A stretch of DNA of 64,000 bases from Azorinus chamasolen (GCA_963576725.1 OY755241.1:28398853-28462852), one strand, 5' to 3'; positions 43,008-55,077 are shown, counted from the stretch's first letter. Numbers and translations: made by a program. The notes: generated from the sequence alone by a model not told the origin.

Positions 43008-44058
43008 GGATAGTGGCAATGCGATTAAGACATTTTACGCGAAGTACCAATCATTCATCTCGAACTGTGATAATTATTTTTTTTTTTTTAAAAAGTTATA
43101 GCTTACGAAATTGCGCATTAAGAAAGTACATTTGTGTATAACTGTACATTATGTGAACATTTAATCGCGTTACAAATAGATGTACAGTAATAGTGTACGA
43201 TATAAGACTGTAGTGATATCGTGAAGTACGCAGTGACTGAAGCCAACATCTACGGACGTGATGTTAACACTGATGTTACTATCCGTATCAGGAACGTTAT
43301 ACATATATCCAGTGATAGACACTATTTTGGGAAGATTGACATTCCAGCGTTGTGATACAATATTTAAATATTTATGAAGCATAGTTGTGACGCTATTTTA
43401 ACTCATTATAGTAAGTATGGTGTAAAGCCATGCTTATTTTCATTTCTGAATAGCACGGTGTCAACTCGAAACATTTTGTATTAAATACAGCTGCTTAATT
43501 GAAGGTTATTTGGCACATGGATGCACTTGCTATTCAAAAATAATGAGTATTGCAATCTTAATTAGTCTGTAACCATGGCACTTTTGCAACTACATAGGTT
43601 AAATTTGCTTTGAGAGGTAATTTTACAGAGACATTTTACTGTAATGGCTTGTTTGATTATTGTTCAGTGATATTACAGATAGGGAATGTGTCCTATACTT
43701 TTCAGTGTCTATAGGATTAGGAGCCAAGGACAATGGCATTTACCTATTGAGAATTTGTTCATAAAGTTAACCGTGTCAATGCATTACGTTTTGACACATT
43801 ACTTTATGGGAAGCCGGACAGAGGCGGCAACTTTCACATTTACTTGTTAAGTATTCTTGTTATAAAGCAAGATTGTTTAAATTTTAAAGATTGTTATTAT
43901 AGTTAAAAGTTACAAGGTTACAGGTACAAAAATCTTTGATTTGTGATAAATACTTTGCATGTGGTATCGTAAAAGATACAGCTGAACAACTAAAATGTAT
44001 TGTTCTAAGTACTGTTCTTTATATTTAGAATTGTAGGCAGCGGGAGCTTTGCCTATCA
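43008..44058 (+). other. Non-coding 3' internal region of the LTR element
   Basis: 1.05 kb without a credible frame (no env), with a T13 run near 43076-43090. Confidence 0.6.
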
Positions 44059-44071
44059 AAGAGGGGGGTAA
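44059..44071 (+). promoter_or_regulatory. Polypurine tract
   Basis: AAAGAGGGGGGTAA directly abuts the 3' LTR and would prime plus-strand DNA synthesis. Confidence 0.8.
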
Positions 44072-45272
44072 TGTAGCATCCGCGATGCACTCATGTACGT
44101 CGACTTCTGACCCCAGAGACAGAGGATGAAATGCACTGTGCATCGTGTTGTCATTCCAGTTTGACTTGCTAGAAAGCTGTATCTTTTCTTACTTGACTTG
44201 GCACATGCATGTTTTAATCCTCATATTTATTTGTTTAGCTGAAATGCACTCGATTTTAGGGCCTAGTATGTGAGATGCTACAGCATAATGTCCGCCATCT
44301 TGGTTGCTGCAGTGATGCATTGTGGGTTGTTTACTATAGAAATAACACTCAAAGCCGACAGAATTACCGTAGCTATGCCAAAAAGAAAGGCTCAAGATAT
44401 CTATTTCCCTATGGTACATATTTATTTTGGGATTTTGTTGGCGAGTTTCCTTGATCAAACTAGTTTGTAATATTTTCAAACAGTATAACATAGTTCTTCA
44501 TATGTAACCGGAGGCTGAATGTTTTCATGCGCGTTACCTAGCATTTCCAACCACCAACCAGTATTTGACTGTTCAACCACTTGATCAGCCCGTCAAAACT
44601 TGACGGTTTCCAGTCAGTTTTGACGGGGACGAATCACGTGACCTTTTCCAACCTTCTTTTTGTCAGTTTCCTACCACTTTTGACTGGGAATCTGAGCGCG
44701 AGTATAAAAGAGCCGGATTTTTGGCTGAGAATCAGAGAGTTGAGGGAGTTGAGCTAGGGTCAAGAACTACACTAGCCTGTTTCAGAAATATACATTCTAA
44801 TGGTGCGCATTTTAAGGCATACGAATAGAACATAGATGAAAGCATTTCATTTTATGACAGAATTTCGACTGATCTATAGAATAAATGCAGATCTTGGCAT
44901 TTTACAGATTTAAAGCTTTATTCGAATTACGCGGTTTTGCAACTTATTTATAAAATACTTTGGTCGCTGACGTTGTGCTGTAGCTACCGATCCACCACCT
45001 ATATCATTAAGACTGAGATTGACATAAGCAGATCGATTGGATCTTGATCCATTGATAAATTCACTTACAAGAGCTATTTGCAAGAGGTTTGCCGTGTGTG
45101 GTGTTTACTAGGCCCATAGTATGATAAGTTGTTTGAGTTCGTATGTATCTATTTGTGGAAGAATCTAGAGAATTCTGAATAACAATCACCAGAATATTTT
45201 AAATTGATATCGTCTCGATTTATTTATATTTTATCCCCTCACGTTAACCAACGTCCATAGCTAGACGTAACA
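44072..45272 (+). repeat. 3' LTR, 1201 bp
   Basis: Same sequence as 38701-39901. TATA box at 44703-44709, AATAAA at 44880-44885. Confidence 0.93.
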
Positions 45273-46290
45273 ATATATAGTATTAAAACTGTAGAATAAG
45301 ATCTATAGTATTAAAATGTAGAATAAGATCTATAGTATTAAAGTGTAGAATAAGATCAGTAGTATTAAAGTGTAGAATAAGATCTATAGTATTAAAGTGT
45401 AGAATGAGATCTATAGTATTAAAGTGTAGAATAAGATCAGTAGTATTAAAGTGTAGAATAAGATCTATAGTATTAAAGTGTAGAATACGATCAGTAGTAT
45501 TAAAGTGTAGAATAAGATCTATATCATTAAAGTGTAGAATAAGATCAGTAGTATTAAAGTGTAGAATAAGATCTATAGTATTAAAGTGTAGAATACGATC
45601 AGTAGTATTAAAGTATAGAATAAGATATATATCATTAAAGTGTAGAATAAGATCAGTAGTATTAAACTGTAGAATAAGATCTATAGTATTAAAGTGTAGA
45701 ATAAGATCTATAGTATTAAAATGTAGACTAAGATCTATAGCATTAAAGTGTAGAATTAGATCTGTAGAAAAATTATGTGTAGAATAGGATCTATATCATT
45801 AAAAGGTAGAATAAGGTCTATAGTATTAAAGTGTTGAATAATATCTATATCATTAAAGTGTAGAATAAAATATATAGCATTTAAGTGTAGAATAAGATCT
45901 ATAGTATAAAGTGAAAAATCAGATATTTAGTATTAAAATGTAGAATCAGATCTATGGTATTAAAGTGTAGAATCTGACATAAAGTATTAAAGTGTAGAGT
46001 AAAATCTATAGTATTAAAGGTCTATAATATATAAATGTAGAACAATACCTATATAATAAACTTTATTAGAGTGTTGAATAAGATCTATATCATTAAAGTG
46101 TAGAATAAAATATATAGCATTTAAGTATGGAATAAGATATATAGTATAAAGAGAAGAATCAGATCTATAGTATAAAGTGTAGAATCATATCTATATGATA
46201 AAGTGTAGAATCAGATCTATATGACAAAGCGTAGAATGAGATCTATATGATAAAGTGTAGAATCAGATATGTAGTATAAAGTGTAGAATT
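45273..46290 (+). repeat. Minisatellite 'gtagaataagatctatagtattaaagt'
   Basis: About 37 units of ~26-27 bp, continuing the single 'gtgtagaataagatat' left of the LTR element. Alternating 'atctatag' and 'atcagtag' variants show a higher-order two-unit period in 45300-45660. Confidence 0.9.
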
Positions 46291-47112
46291 AGTTGGTCTA
46301 CTTTGTTTGCAAATGCGTACAAATGCAAACTATGGAGTAAATGGCTAATGTTTTACTTTTATCTTATCTCCTTCATTGATCGCCGCATGAGCGGCGATCA
46401 CTAATGGAATGCTCAAAAGTATTTACCCATGTAGGAGGGGTAGCGACAAGTTTTACAAATTGGCTCATGAGAGCGTGGCAGAGAATAGTTTCTATCTGCA
46501 TTATTGATGTAGTGAAATATGTGATGTAAAAACCTTCATACGATGTTTAAAAAGAAATTTATCAAACAAATGTACAATAATAACAATAATTATGACACTT
46601 TTTTCGTCGAAGTATCGACATTAAATGCCAAAAACAGTTTTGTAAACATAAATGAAGCCGGGTCAAAGTCGCAGAATTGAAGCCGGGTCAAAACTGTAGT
46701 CGTGCACCTGTTTGCGGTGCTCTCGTTCTAAATTATGCCCTTCAGAAATTTTGACATAAGACGGGAAAACGTGCTCGAATTTGAAAAATAAGATCATTTG
46801 AATCGACAGTCGATATGTTAATTCAAACAGACATGGTTATTATTCTACCGGAGGCTCTACATGGTCAAAATCGAATTCCGTCGTCTCGGTTTCTATTTTT
46901 AGATAGGACTAACGTCACTCGTTAATGGAACTGAACAGGCTATATTTAGGTCTATGACCATCACCGCCCTTGTTAGAGTTTATTGATTAAATTATCATGA
47001 GAGTGATAAATGTTGTAATGAAGTTTTATTGTTTTATTTATTTTTATTTAAAAAAGTCGTCAATATAGTAGCATGATAACTTTATATACATCTTCGATTT
47101 CCTTTGTAGTAT
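46291..47112. other. Intergenic; short hairpin only
   Basis: A perfect palindrome TGATCGCCGCATGAGCGGCGATCA (46378-46401) is inside arms resembling E. 'gaagccgggtcaaa' is repeated at 46653 and 46681. Nothing else. Confidence 0.5.
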
Positions 47113-47114
47113 GT

Positions 47115-47192
47115 CTGGCCTGATAGCGTAGTGGTTACCACGGTCGCCTATCGTGCAGTCAGCCCTGGTTCGATTCTCACCGCTGACGAAAA
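47115..47192 (+). repeat. tRNA-like sequence, SINE head candidate
   Basis: 'tgatagcgtagtggttaccacgg' (A box) and 'ccctggttcgattctcacc' (B box), then an A-run. The T and D arms look tRNA-like, but the acceptor arm does not pair. Confidence 0.5.
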
Positions 47193-47299
47193 AAAAATTT
47201 CTCTCTTTTTCCTTTCTATTTTTTTTAAATGGCGGTTTGGGTTTTTACTGGGATAGTTAATGATAATTATCCATATTAAGTGTTTTTTCTTTCAACTTA

Positions 47300-47480
47300 T
47301 ACGTTATTTTTGGATGCAATCTTGGTCAAGTTCAAATATGGATCATGTCGGGTTCGGAACTAGGTCACTACGTCATTACACTCTAGAGGCTACATATTTC
47401 GTTAAGTTTTTAATGAAATGTTGTATTTCAATTGTCTTAACAAAACAGTTCCTTATTAAAAACCTTCCTTGTACACAAAT
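47300..47480 (+). repeat. Degraded molluscan repeat downstream of the tRNA-like unit
   Basis: 'ttggtcaagttcaaatatgg', 'aactaggtcacta' and 'acactctagaggctacat' are phrases of a widespread bivalve repeat. Confidence 0.45.
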
Positions 47481-47934
47481 TTCCCGGCGATCCAATGCCT
47501 TGCATCAGTATTCGTCTTGTATAATAAATGGCACGACAAGTGTTTGCCATCAGTGTAGTTAAACATGTCTCGTGCTAAATGACCTTTTTGCACTCAAAGA
47601 TAAATGTTCGTCTGGAAAAATGTCGTCTGTTACAATTCTCAAGGTTAACTTATTGTTTATCTTCTCCCACAGTTATTGAACCGTTAAATATTTCAACCCA
47701 TTACTTCATAGTTATGCCTTTGAAAACAGATCAGATCCAGATCAGACATATATTGATGAGCCTTGTGCACACGGACTACGCTCATAATATAGCCGTGGTT
47801 ATACAGTTTATGCCATGCCAAAAGTTTCCTTATTCGTATGTTATGAAAGGAATTCAGTTAATAGATATACATAATGGCTATATTCCAATCATCTTTATTT
47901 TTACGCTGATATTCAGTACTTAAAACTGCTTCTA

Positions 47935-48645
47935 TAGGTTACCATAAAGGACATGGCTAATCAAGTGTACCTATATGAAAAGTTACCATGAAGGACATAG
48001 TTAATAAAGTAGACCTATCTCATAGGTTACCGAGAAGGACTGTGTTAATCAAGTGCACCTATTTGATAGGTTACCATGAAGGGCGGGTTTGATCAAGTTG
48101 GTTTATTTGATAGGTTAACATGAATGACAGGGTTAATCAAGTGGACCTATTTCATAGGTAACCACGAAGGGCAGGGTTAATCAAGTAGGCCTGTTTTATA
48201 GGTTACCATGAAGGACAGGGTCAATAAAGTGGGTCTATTTCTCAGGTTACCATGAAGGAATGGTTAATCAAGTATACCTATTTATAGGTTAACATGAATG
48301 GCTAGGTTAATGTTAAGCAAGTATACCCAGGTGATAGGTTACCATGAAGGACTAGGTTAATTAAGTATACCTATTTCATAGGTTACCATGAAGGAGAGTG
48401 TTAATCAAATGGGCCTATTTCATAGGTTACCTAGAAGGACAGGGTTAATCAAATGGGACTATTTCATGTTACCATGACGAACAGGGTTAATCAAATTGGA
48501 CTATTTCATATGTTACCATGACGAACAGGGTTAATCAGGTGGGCATATTTCATAAGTTACCATGAAGGTCAGGGTTCCTGAAGAGTGAAGGTCAAGTAGG
48601 CCTATTTTATAGGTTACCATGAAGGACAGGGTTCATCAAGTGGCT
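47935..48645 (+). repeat. Minisatellite 'ggttaccatgaaggacagggttaatcaagt'
   Basis: About 16 units of ~43 bp with 'gggcctatttcata'. Each unit contains TTAA. Confidence 0.88.
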
Positions 48646-48824
48646 GTCTTCCTCTGCTTCACAGTCTCTGACTTAACCCTTTCCCAAATGAGCGTGTTAT
48701 TTACACATAAACTTTGCCACCGAGACAAAACTAAATAATCTATAACATGGTAAACCCCCTCTAAACCGGAATGTTATTACAGAACATTTTATGTATTTTA
48801 GCTGCAACTTTATTGCAATCGTTT

Positions 48825-49074
48825 TTAACCCTTCCCTTGCAATTCTCGTCAATATACCTACCTGTAAATAGTGAAGACCCAGATGAGACAGCTCCTGCAG
48901 TAGCCGTCTCATCAGGGTCTGCACTATTTACAAGTTGATTGTGCAACCAGTGCAATCAAAAGCAGTGATTGCACAGCGAAATACGTGTACACAGTGAAGA
49001 TATATGTAATTATACAACAGGACATGGGTAAAGAAGGAGAAATGTATTTTAAAATTCAGCAGGAGAAGGGTTAA
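48825..49074 (+). mobile_element. TTAA MITE, subfamily C, copy 3
   Basis: TTAACCCTTCCCTTGC to GGAGAAGGGTTAA. It shares left-flank sequence 'ttgcaactttattgcaatcg' with copy 2. Confidence 0.88.
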
Positions 49075-49139
49075 AGACCGTCACTGATACTAATTTTAAA
49101 GTCCTGTTTAGAGGTGTTTTTATCGTACCTTGTTTGTAA

Positions 49140-49410
49140 TTTTCGGTATCCCAATTACTCTAAATAGTGAGACATCCAATCTTCCATGTCCTCTGTTTTC
49201 TATCCTATTTGCCCTAAGACTATGGACACCCAACCTTTTCTGTCCTCTTTTTTCTATCCGAATTATTCTAAGACTATGGACACCCAATCGTCCCTGTCCT
49301 CCGTTTTCCATTCCTAATTATCCTAATATTTTGTACACCCAATCTTCCCTGTCCTCGGTTTTCTATCCTAATTATCCTAAGATTTTGGACACCCAATATT
49401 TTATTTCGAC
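49140..49410 (+). repeat. Minisatellite 'gacacccaatcttccctgtcctc', part 1
   Basis: Four and a half ~57-bp units with 'gttttctatcctaattatcctaagattttg'. Related units reappear at 50820-50990. Confidence 0.85.
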
Positions 49411-49422
49411 TAGTGTGTAAAT

Positions 49423-49621
49423 ACAGAGCTACAGATAAAGGTGCATACCCAAATACTGAAATCGTCATTTCTCCACCAAACCCTATACTGTGACTACTCT
49501 TTAGAATCGTCTCGTCGGGACGTTTCTAAAGAATGGTCACAGTATAGGGTTTGGTGGAGGAATAAAGGAGTTTTTCTTGAAAGTGTTTACATTTACACAA
49601 CCTATCTGGAGTTATGGGTGT
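49423..49621 (+). mobile_element. Palindromic MITE family I, best copy
   Basis: Arms CCACCAAACCCTATACTGTG / CACAGTATAGGGTTTGGTGG enclose GAATCGTCTCGTCGGGACG. Outer ends 'gagctacagataaaggtgca' and its inverse. Confidence 0.8.
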
Positions 49622-49879
49622 ACTCTAATTACCCCAAGTATTATATTGCGCAAACACATTTCAAGGGCTTGGTGCAAAACTGTTCTAACTCCTTCACTTT
49701 TGCACCAAGCCAGCGATTTGAAAATAGTAGACACCTTCTAGAGGATGATTATACATGTATAAGCTGATTACCAAGCTGATTAGCAGATGACCGATATGAC
49801 AATGGTTACTTTTATACAATTTTCTTTGAAAGCTACTTCCGCCATATATAATATTACATTTTCCATGTTCTAATTGCTA

Positions 49880-50760
49880 CATGCATCTACATCTACGTCG
49901 ATACGTTGTCCTGTCATAGGTGACAATTTTACAACGGTGCGCCAAGAAAAGGATTGAAGAAAATATGCAATGCTAGGAAAGATAGAAAAGTAGCAGACAA
50001 GATATTTGTGCAATATAGTAAAAAGGGGAAAAAGGAAAGTTTTTTCAGCTGTTTTCGAACTATCAAGGCAAGACCAATTCAGCTTCCGTGGCGGTACCAG
50101 GGTGAAAACCTCCACTGGAACAGCTCAAGCCCACCACACAGTGCTACTAACGGGAGGGAATGCTCCATTTAGAAAATTAGGGGAGAGAGTCCACTCTTAA
50201 AGGATGCCAAAGAGTGGGCCTCAGCGACCATCGTTGGTAGTCTGTTCCAGAGTGGTATACACCGAGGAAAGAAGTTATACGTTAAGGAGTCCGAATCGGT
50301 GGAGTAGGAATGGAACCTGGTGTTGTGTTGAGATCTTGTCCAGGGTCCATGATTATAAAGCTTTTTAGTTGAGTCTGAGTTTGTTCTCAAGATTTTGATT
50401 GGTCAGATTTGAGCCAAAGTTTTATTGGTCAGATTTGAGCCTTTGGCTCAAATCTGACCAATCAAAAGCTTGAGAATAAACTGAAACTAAACTAAAAAGT
50501 TTTATAAGCATGGATACTGGAGTGTGTTGGTGGGAGATAGTCCTCATTTCTGATGTCGACGAGATGATGTATAATTTTGAAGAACATGGAGAGTTGGAGG
50601 TTCTGTCGGCGAGTTTCTAGGGAGTTCCATTCAAGTGAGGTGAACATGTCTGTCCCATTACTGGTATTGTGATACCTGCTAGTGACAAAACGTGCTACCC
50701 TTCTCTGAACCATTTCCAGCTTGTTGATGAAATAATTGTGGTGAAATTCCACACTGTACA
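49880..50760 (-). pseudogene. Second LINE, RT C-terminus and 3' region, split by a MITE
   Basis: The minus strand reads LEMVQRRVARFVTSRYHNTS, NGTDMFTSLEWNSLETRRQN and MFFKIIHHLVDI. After the MITE it continues FFPRCIPLWNRLPTMV and SLASFKSGL. These are the usual last blocks of jockey/CR1-type RTs, different from the 26-31 kb LINE. Non-coding 3' sequence follows to about 49880. Confidence 0.8.
50340..50516 (+). mobile_element. Palindromic MITE family J, copy 2, inside the LINE tail
   Basis: The ends 'ggtccatgattataaagc' and 'ttttataagcatggata' match copy 1 at 14588. Confidence 0.8.
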
Positions 50761-50819
50761 GAAGTTTGAATTGTATTGTGATGTGTGACGAGAAAATGTA
50801 TTGTTCAAGTCCATGAATA

Positions 50820-50990
50820 TAATTATGCTCTGTTCTGTCCTAAATAATCAGACACCCAATCTTCCATCTCCACTGGTTTGTACCCTAGGTAACCTAAATA
50901 TTCGATAATTAATATTCCCCCTCTACTTGTATGTACCCTTATTACCCTAAATATTCAGACACCCAATATCCCCTTTTCACTGGTTTGTTG
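50820..50990 (+). repeat. Minisatellite related to 49140, part 2
   Basis: 'cctaaatattcagacacccaatcttcc...cactggtttgtaccc' units. Confidence 0.7.
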
Positions 50991-51006
50991 TACAGTAGAA
51001 CCTGTC

Positions 51007-51262
51007 TTAACCCTTCGCTTGCTATTCACGTCAATATACCTACCTGTAAATAGTGAAGACCCAGATGAGACAGGTCCTGCAGGAGCTGTCTCATCAGGGC
51101 CTGCACTATTTATAGTTTGATTGTGCAACCAGTGCACTCCACAGCAGTGATAGCACAGATAAATAATTGTAGACAGTGAAGATATACGAGTATGTAACTA
51201 TACCACAGGGCATGGGTAAAGAAGAAGAAATGCATTTTAAAATTCAGCAAGAGAATGGTTAA
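51007..51262 (+). mobile_element. TTAA MITE, subfamily C, copy 4
   Basis: TTAACCCTTCGCTTGC to AAGAGAATGGTTAA. It sits inside a P-type relic: 'tacagtagaacctgtc' before it and 'gaccgtttaagaaaggttttactata' after it (51385). Confidence 0.85.
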
Positions 51263-51640
51263 GCGGTCATTCATTTATTGAACATAGGAGTCATCAAAAG
51301 CATTACTTTGACCTGCATAACGCTACCATCTGCCTAACAGACCCACAATGAGACCTGTTTAAGATGACCGTTTAAGAAAGGTTTTACTATAATAAAAATA
51401 ATTCATTTTTCTACATCTTTTCATATTTTTACATCTATTCACGTTCGACATTTTTTCTCAAACGTAGATCATAGGAACTGCAAACGTAGGACGCAAAACC
51501 CGCAGCCTGTATTTTCAGTGAAACAAGTAGAGTTCGGTAGATGTGCATGGCGATACTGGGTCACCATGACCCTCTTCTTAAATGTAAATGAGCATTTGCA
51601 GTTACAAAGGCCAGACAAACCGGGAGTAAGCAGTGACAAG
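51263..51640. other. P-type relic remainder, then nothing recognised
   Basis: 51263-51395 completes the P-type element around copy 4. 51396-51640 is unique. Confidence 0.45.
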
Positions 51641-51648
51641 TCTTTGGC

Positions 51649-51795
51649 AACAGAAAATGGCTGAATATGATAACAAAAGTTCAGTTTCCCTATTAACTCT
51701 ACAGAAAATGGCTGAATATGATAACAAAAGTTCAGTTTTCCTATTAACTCTACAGAAAATGACTGAATATGATAACAAAATTACACGCTTTTTGT
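51649..51795 (+). repeat. 51-bp tandem repeat, 2.8 copies
   Basis: 'cagaaaatggctgaatatgataacaaaagttcagtt..cctattaactcta' is nearly identical between copies, so it is a recent expansion. The frame is open because 51 is a multiple of 3. Confidence 0.92.
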
Positions 51796-51995
51796 CACGC
51801 CTTTGCAAGCAGTGTAGACCCAGATCACGTAGGAGCCGTCTGATCAGGGTCTGCTCTGTTTAATTATGAAATTATAATACATCTGACTACAGATTCTATC
51901 GATGCTAAATGTTATTGTATACATGTGCCTTTATAAAACGTCTGCTAATAAATATTCATTATTTCTTTATTTCTTGCATGAATATTCAACAGGGA
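51790..51995 (+). mobile_element. Subfamily E MITE, degraded
   Basis: 'gcaagcagtgtagacccagatca', 'gtctgatcagggtctgctctgttt' and 'gcatgaatattcaacagggaaat'. Confidence 0.5.
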
Positions 51996-52039
51996 AATAG
52001 GTCATAATGTGGTTTGAACACGCCATTCGTTAATCCTAG

Positions 52040-52256
52040 TAAACCCTTTCCTCCATAAATACGCCTTTCTATGCCTCTATTGAAACCATTGTGATGAATA
52101 GAGCATTTGCTCCTATAGGAGCAAATGTTCTATTTATCACAATGGTTTCAAACTACAAAATTCTAGAATTGTCCTTTTCTATAGTTAATGCTCCTTTTCG
52201 GTAGATTTATTCAAAGTGGTTAGGTCTAAAATTAGCCTATGAGGGAATGTGTTTAA
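52040..52256 (+). mobile_element. MITE subfamily D
   Basis: 'taaaccctttcctcc' to 'gagggaatgtgtttaa'. Perfect-looking hairpin AGAGCATTTGCTCCTATAGG. Confidence 0.75.
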
Positions 52257-52339
52257 TAACCCATCAGTGTATAACTATATATCCCAATCAGTATGAAAGG
52301 TTTAAACATGCTAGAGAATTTTGAATGACACATACTGCA

Positions 52340-52606
52340 GAGTTACTCTAGGGATCTTCTTATTTGGAAACTGTTCTGAATAATGGTAGATATAGTTGGC
52401 GAGTACAGTTCGTGATGATAAGTTTGGATATTTTTGTGTTTTAAATTATCATCATTTTCAATTAAATACGAAAGGAAAACGAAAGAGATATGGTGACGGA
52501 GTGAAGACATGATGTCAGTCCCATCTATAGTGATATAGTGACGGACAGAACATATAATGCTATAGAGTCCCGTCTGTCCGGTTTGTGTCTCCAATTTGCC
52601 TGTCAT
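52340..52606 (-). pseudogene. Possible decayed LINE RT tail
   Basis: VRHYITIDGTDIMSSL resembles the RYHNTSNGTDMFTSL block of the LINE at 50.5 kb. The rest is decayed. Confidence 0.3.
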
Positions 52607-52798
52607 TTTTTGGCGTTTTTTTCTGTCGACCTAATGTGTCCACCGTTCGTGACGAAGACACGACAACGGAAAATAGTAGTAAGTAAAATTAAAAACATAA
52701 AACATGACTTCCTATCGCATTTTATTGCATTTGGTACAATGCATCTACAAGCCTAGGTGCCACGTATCTGGCATTAAGACTTCCGGTCATTTGGGTGG

Positions 52799-52863
52799 TC
52801 AAGGCAAATACTGTAGGGTGGTTAAGTTCAAATGGTTAGTCATGTAGAGCTCGTATAGCTTAT
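52799..52863 (-). CDS. Possible last exon of the Ly6 gene
   Basis: A very good minus-strand acceptor (TGTGTTCTCTTTTACAG) is followed by a 65-nt frame whose phase fits the 1-nt overhang of the exon at 57837. It encodes KLYELYMTNHLNLTTLQYLP and a stop. There are no cysteines and no clear GPI tail. It could equally be chance; a transcript is needed. Confidence 0.22.
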
Positions 52864-52994
52864 CTGTAAAAGAGAACACAATCCAAATTGCCATCTACGA
52901 GGTTCTGGTTTTCTGCTAAGGACACGATGTTATCTCTTTGGTCTCACCAACTTTGTGTATGTAGGCGAATGATCCGCAAATAGGATCCAACTGA

Positions 52995-53340
52995 GACAAT
53001 AGTTAGACGACAGTTAGACGGGTGGTTAGAGGACAGTTAAATGTACAGTTAAACGGACTGTTAGACGGCAGTTAGACGGATGGTTGGAGGCCAGTTAAAC
53101 GTACAGTTAGACGGACTGCTAGACGGCAGTTAGACGATAGACGGGCATTTAAACGGACAGTAAGACGGGCAGTTAAAGGGACAGTTCGACGGACTGTGAG
53201 ACGACAGCTAGACGACAGACTGGCAGTTAGACTGACAGTTAGACGGATAGTTAGACGGACAGTTAGAGGACAGCCAGTAAACAAAATCTGAAACATACAG
53301 CAGACAATTAAACTGACGGCGAAAGGTTTAACCGTACAGT
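52995..53340 (+). repeat. Minisatellite 'acagttagacgg'
   Basis: About 28 units of ~12 bp. On the minus strand it gives a 'LTVRLT' repeat frame with no meaning. Confidence 0.9.
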
Positions 53341-53467
53341 AGAACATGTTTTAAGCGACCACTAAAAAGAAGTCTAATAATGGGTGGGTCCCTGGGGCAG
53401 GTGGTAGCCTTATGCAGGTTAAAAGTCAAAAAGTACTTTTGACATACAATAAGCAACCAGTTGTATT

Positions 53468-53714
53468 TTAACCCTTCGCTTGCTATTCACGTCAATATAG
53501 CTACCTGTAAATAGTGAAGACCCAGATGAGACAGCTGCTGCAGGAGCTGTCTCATCAGGGTCTGCACTATTTACATGTTGATTGTGCAACCAGTGAACTC
53601 CACAGCAGTAATTGTACAGCAAACTACTTGGACACATTGACACATTTAATTATACAACAGGTCATGGGTAAAGAAGGAGACATGTATTTTAAAATTCAGC
53701 AAGAGAAGGGTTAA
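53468..53714 (+). mobile_element. TTAA MITE, subfamily C, copy 5
   Basis: TTAACCCTTCGCTTGC to GCAAGAGAAGGGTTAA. Core GAGACAGCTGCTGCAGGAGC. Confidence 0.88.
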
Positions 53715-54086
53715 TGTTTATTTGTCCAATCTATATTAGGTCACTTAGGACAGGTTCTTCTTATACTAGCTTTGTGTAACTGTTGGAAGACGTTGGAAGT
53801 TGTTTTTAGCTTCCTCGGAGCTCCTATTATGCAGTCAGACATGTCTAAAGTAAATTTTACCCTACTACCATGAATATTCATTTAAATAAAAAAAATGTGT
53901 CCATGGGACACGAATGCCCCCCACTGCATACTTGAAGTAAATGAACGATACATCAGAAAAGGGGAGACACAGTACAACTCACTACGAGTATTATTCATAC
54001 CTAATATCATATAATTCCAGCATACACAAGCCAAGCAATATTTGACATTTTTCTTACAGTACGGACGTATTGACGTACAAGGGTAA

Positions 54087-55077
54087 AACTTATTATTATA
54101 ACGCAAAGTAAAATCCTTGATTTTGATTGGTCAGTTAGCCATGTATAAAAGCCGTGTATCCCTCTAAATTCTGATGTATATACGGAGTCATGAGCAACAA
54201 TGGAATTTCCCCCGCCGAGGGCCTCGCTCCCTTGATATAACAAAATAAAAATGGCCGACCAGCTTCACTTCGTCGATTCGATTCAAACAACCGCTCTCAA
54301 ACGAAATATAAAGAGTTTCGGGCGGAAAAAAGTTATCCATTTAGAAACATTTTTGTTATAGTTGTTGTATCACAATGTAAATGAACCCTATATGTGGCGA
54401 ATGTCTTATTCTGCTTTGATGCTGCAAATGTTGTCAAAGTGCTTGTGCACGTACCGATTAGCCCCAAACCCCGCTTTTACAAAGATAATCCACACCCAAT
54501 TCGATTCAGATTTTATTAATGTACATGCACAGTACACGTACCTTTAAATTGCAGTATAACCGCTCCTTCCAACGCCCTTTGTTTGAATATTATAAAACCG
54601 TCATTTTGACGTCATCCAAATGACGTCGGAACTGCGCCAAAATTCCTTCAATTAAGTTAAATTGTGTCTGCTTAACCGCTGATCTGCTAAAAGTTTTACT
54701 AACGTCTGATTCTTTCAATCCTTTGATAAACTAATGCACTTGGAAGATCCCTTTCTATCCATAAATATAATGAACTGGTTATTATACACGATGAACTAGG
54801 GTTGCAGAGTGATATATAAGCCCTTACCTTACAGTAAGAGGCCCCTGAGGGGAAGCAAAACGACGTATACATTAACAACGCTAATCAACTGCTACAAATA
54901 TTAAACTTTGCGTTATAATAAAATCGTTATACAGATCATTGGCGGGATATCTGACTTTTTATTTCCTGCTGAGGAAAATACATGTAGCCCTCGCCTAACG
55001 GCTCGGGCAACATGAATTTCCTCAGCAGGAAACAAAAAGTCAGATACCCCGCCAATGATCTGTATAACTAATAATGT
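54087..55077 (+). mobile_element. ~990-bp non-autonomous element X, copy 2
   Basis: Same ends and order as 16001-16993, differing by scattered point changes and small indels. The right-hand stem with AGCCCTCGCCTAACGGCTCG is kept. Confidence 0.8.

Larger units (their letters stand above)
38701..45272 (+). mobile_element. Ty3/gypsy-like LTR retrotransposon, gag-protease only, recent
   Basis: Two 1201-bp LTRs (TGTAGC...GTAACA) are in exact register, 5371 bp apart. A 4-bp duplication ATAT lies at 38697-38700 and 45273-45276. There is a tRNA-Leu primer site, gag, -1 frameshift, protease, a large internal deletion, a polypurine tract, and the right LTR. Length is 6572 bp where 9-10 kb would be expected with RT, RNase H and integrase. 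It lies in a ~26-bp minisatellite, one unit of which remains on the left. Confidence 0.93.

Noticed and set aside
43008..44058. Envelope gene of a retrovirus-like element
   Set aside because: No frame longer than about 77 codons, no signal or membrane segment; treated as non-coding.
45404..45787. 127-codon ORF with IRSVVLKCR repeats
   Set aside because: A product of the ~27-bp minisatellite next to the LTR element.
49954..50200. Overlapping Lys-rich ORFs of 64-81 codons
   Set aside because: They fall in the 3' region of the second LINE and show no conserved features.
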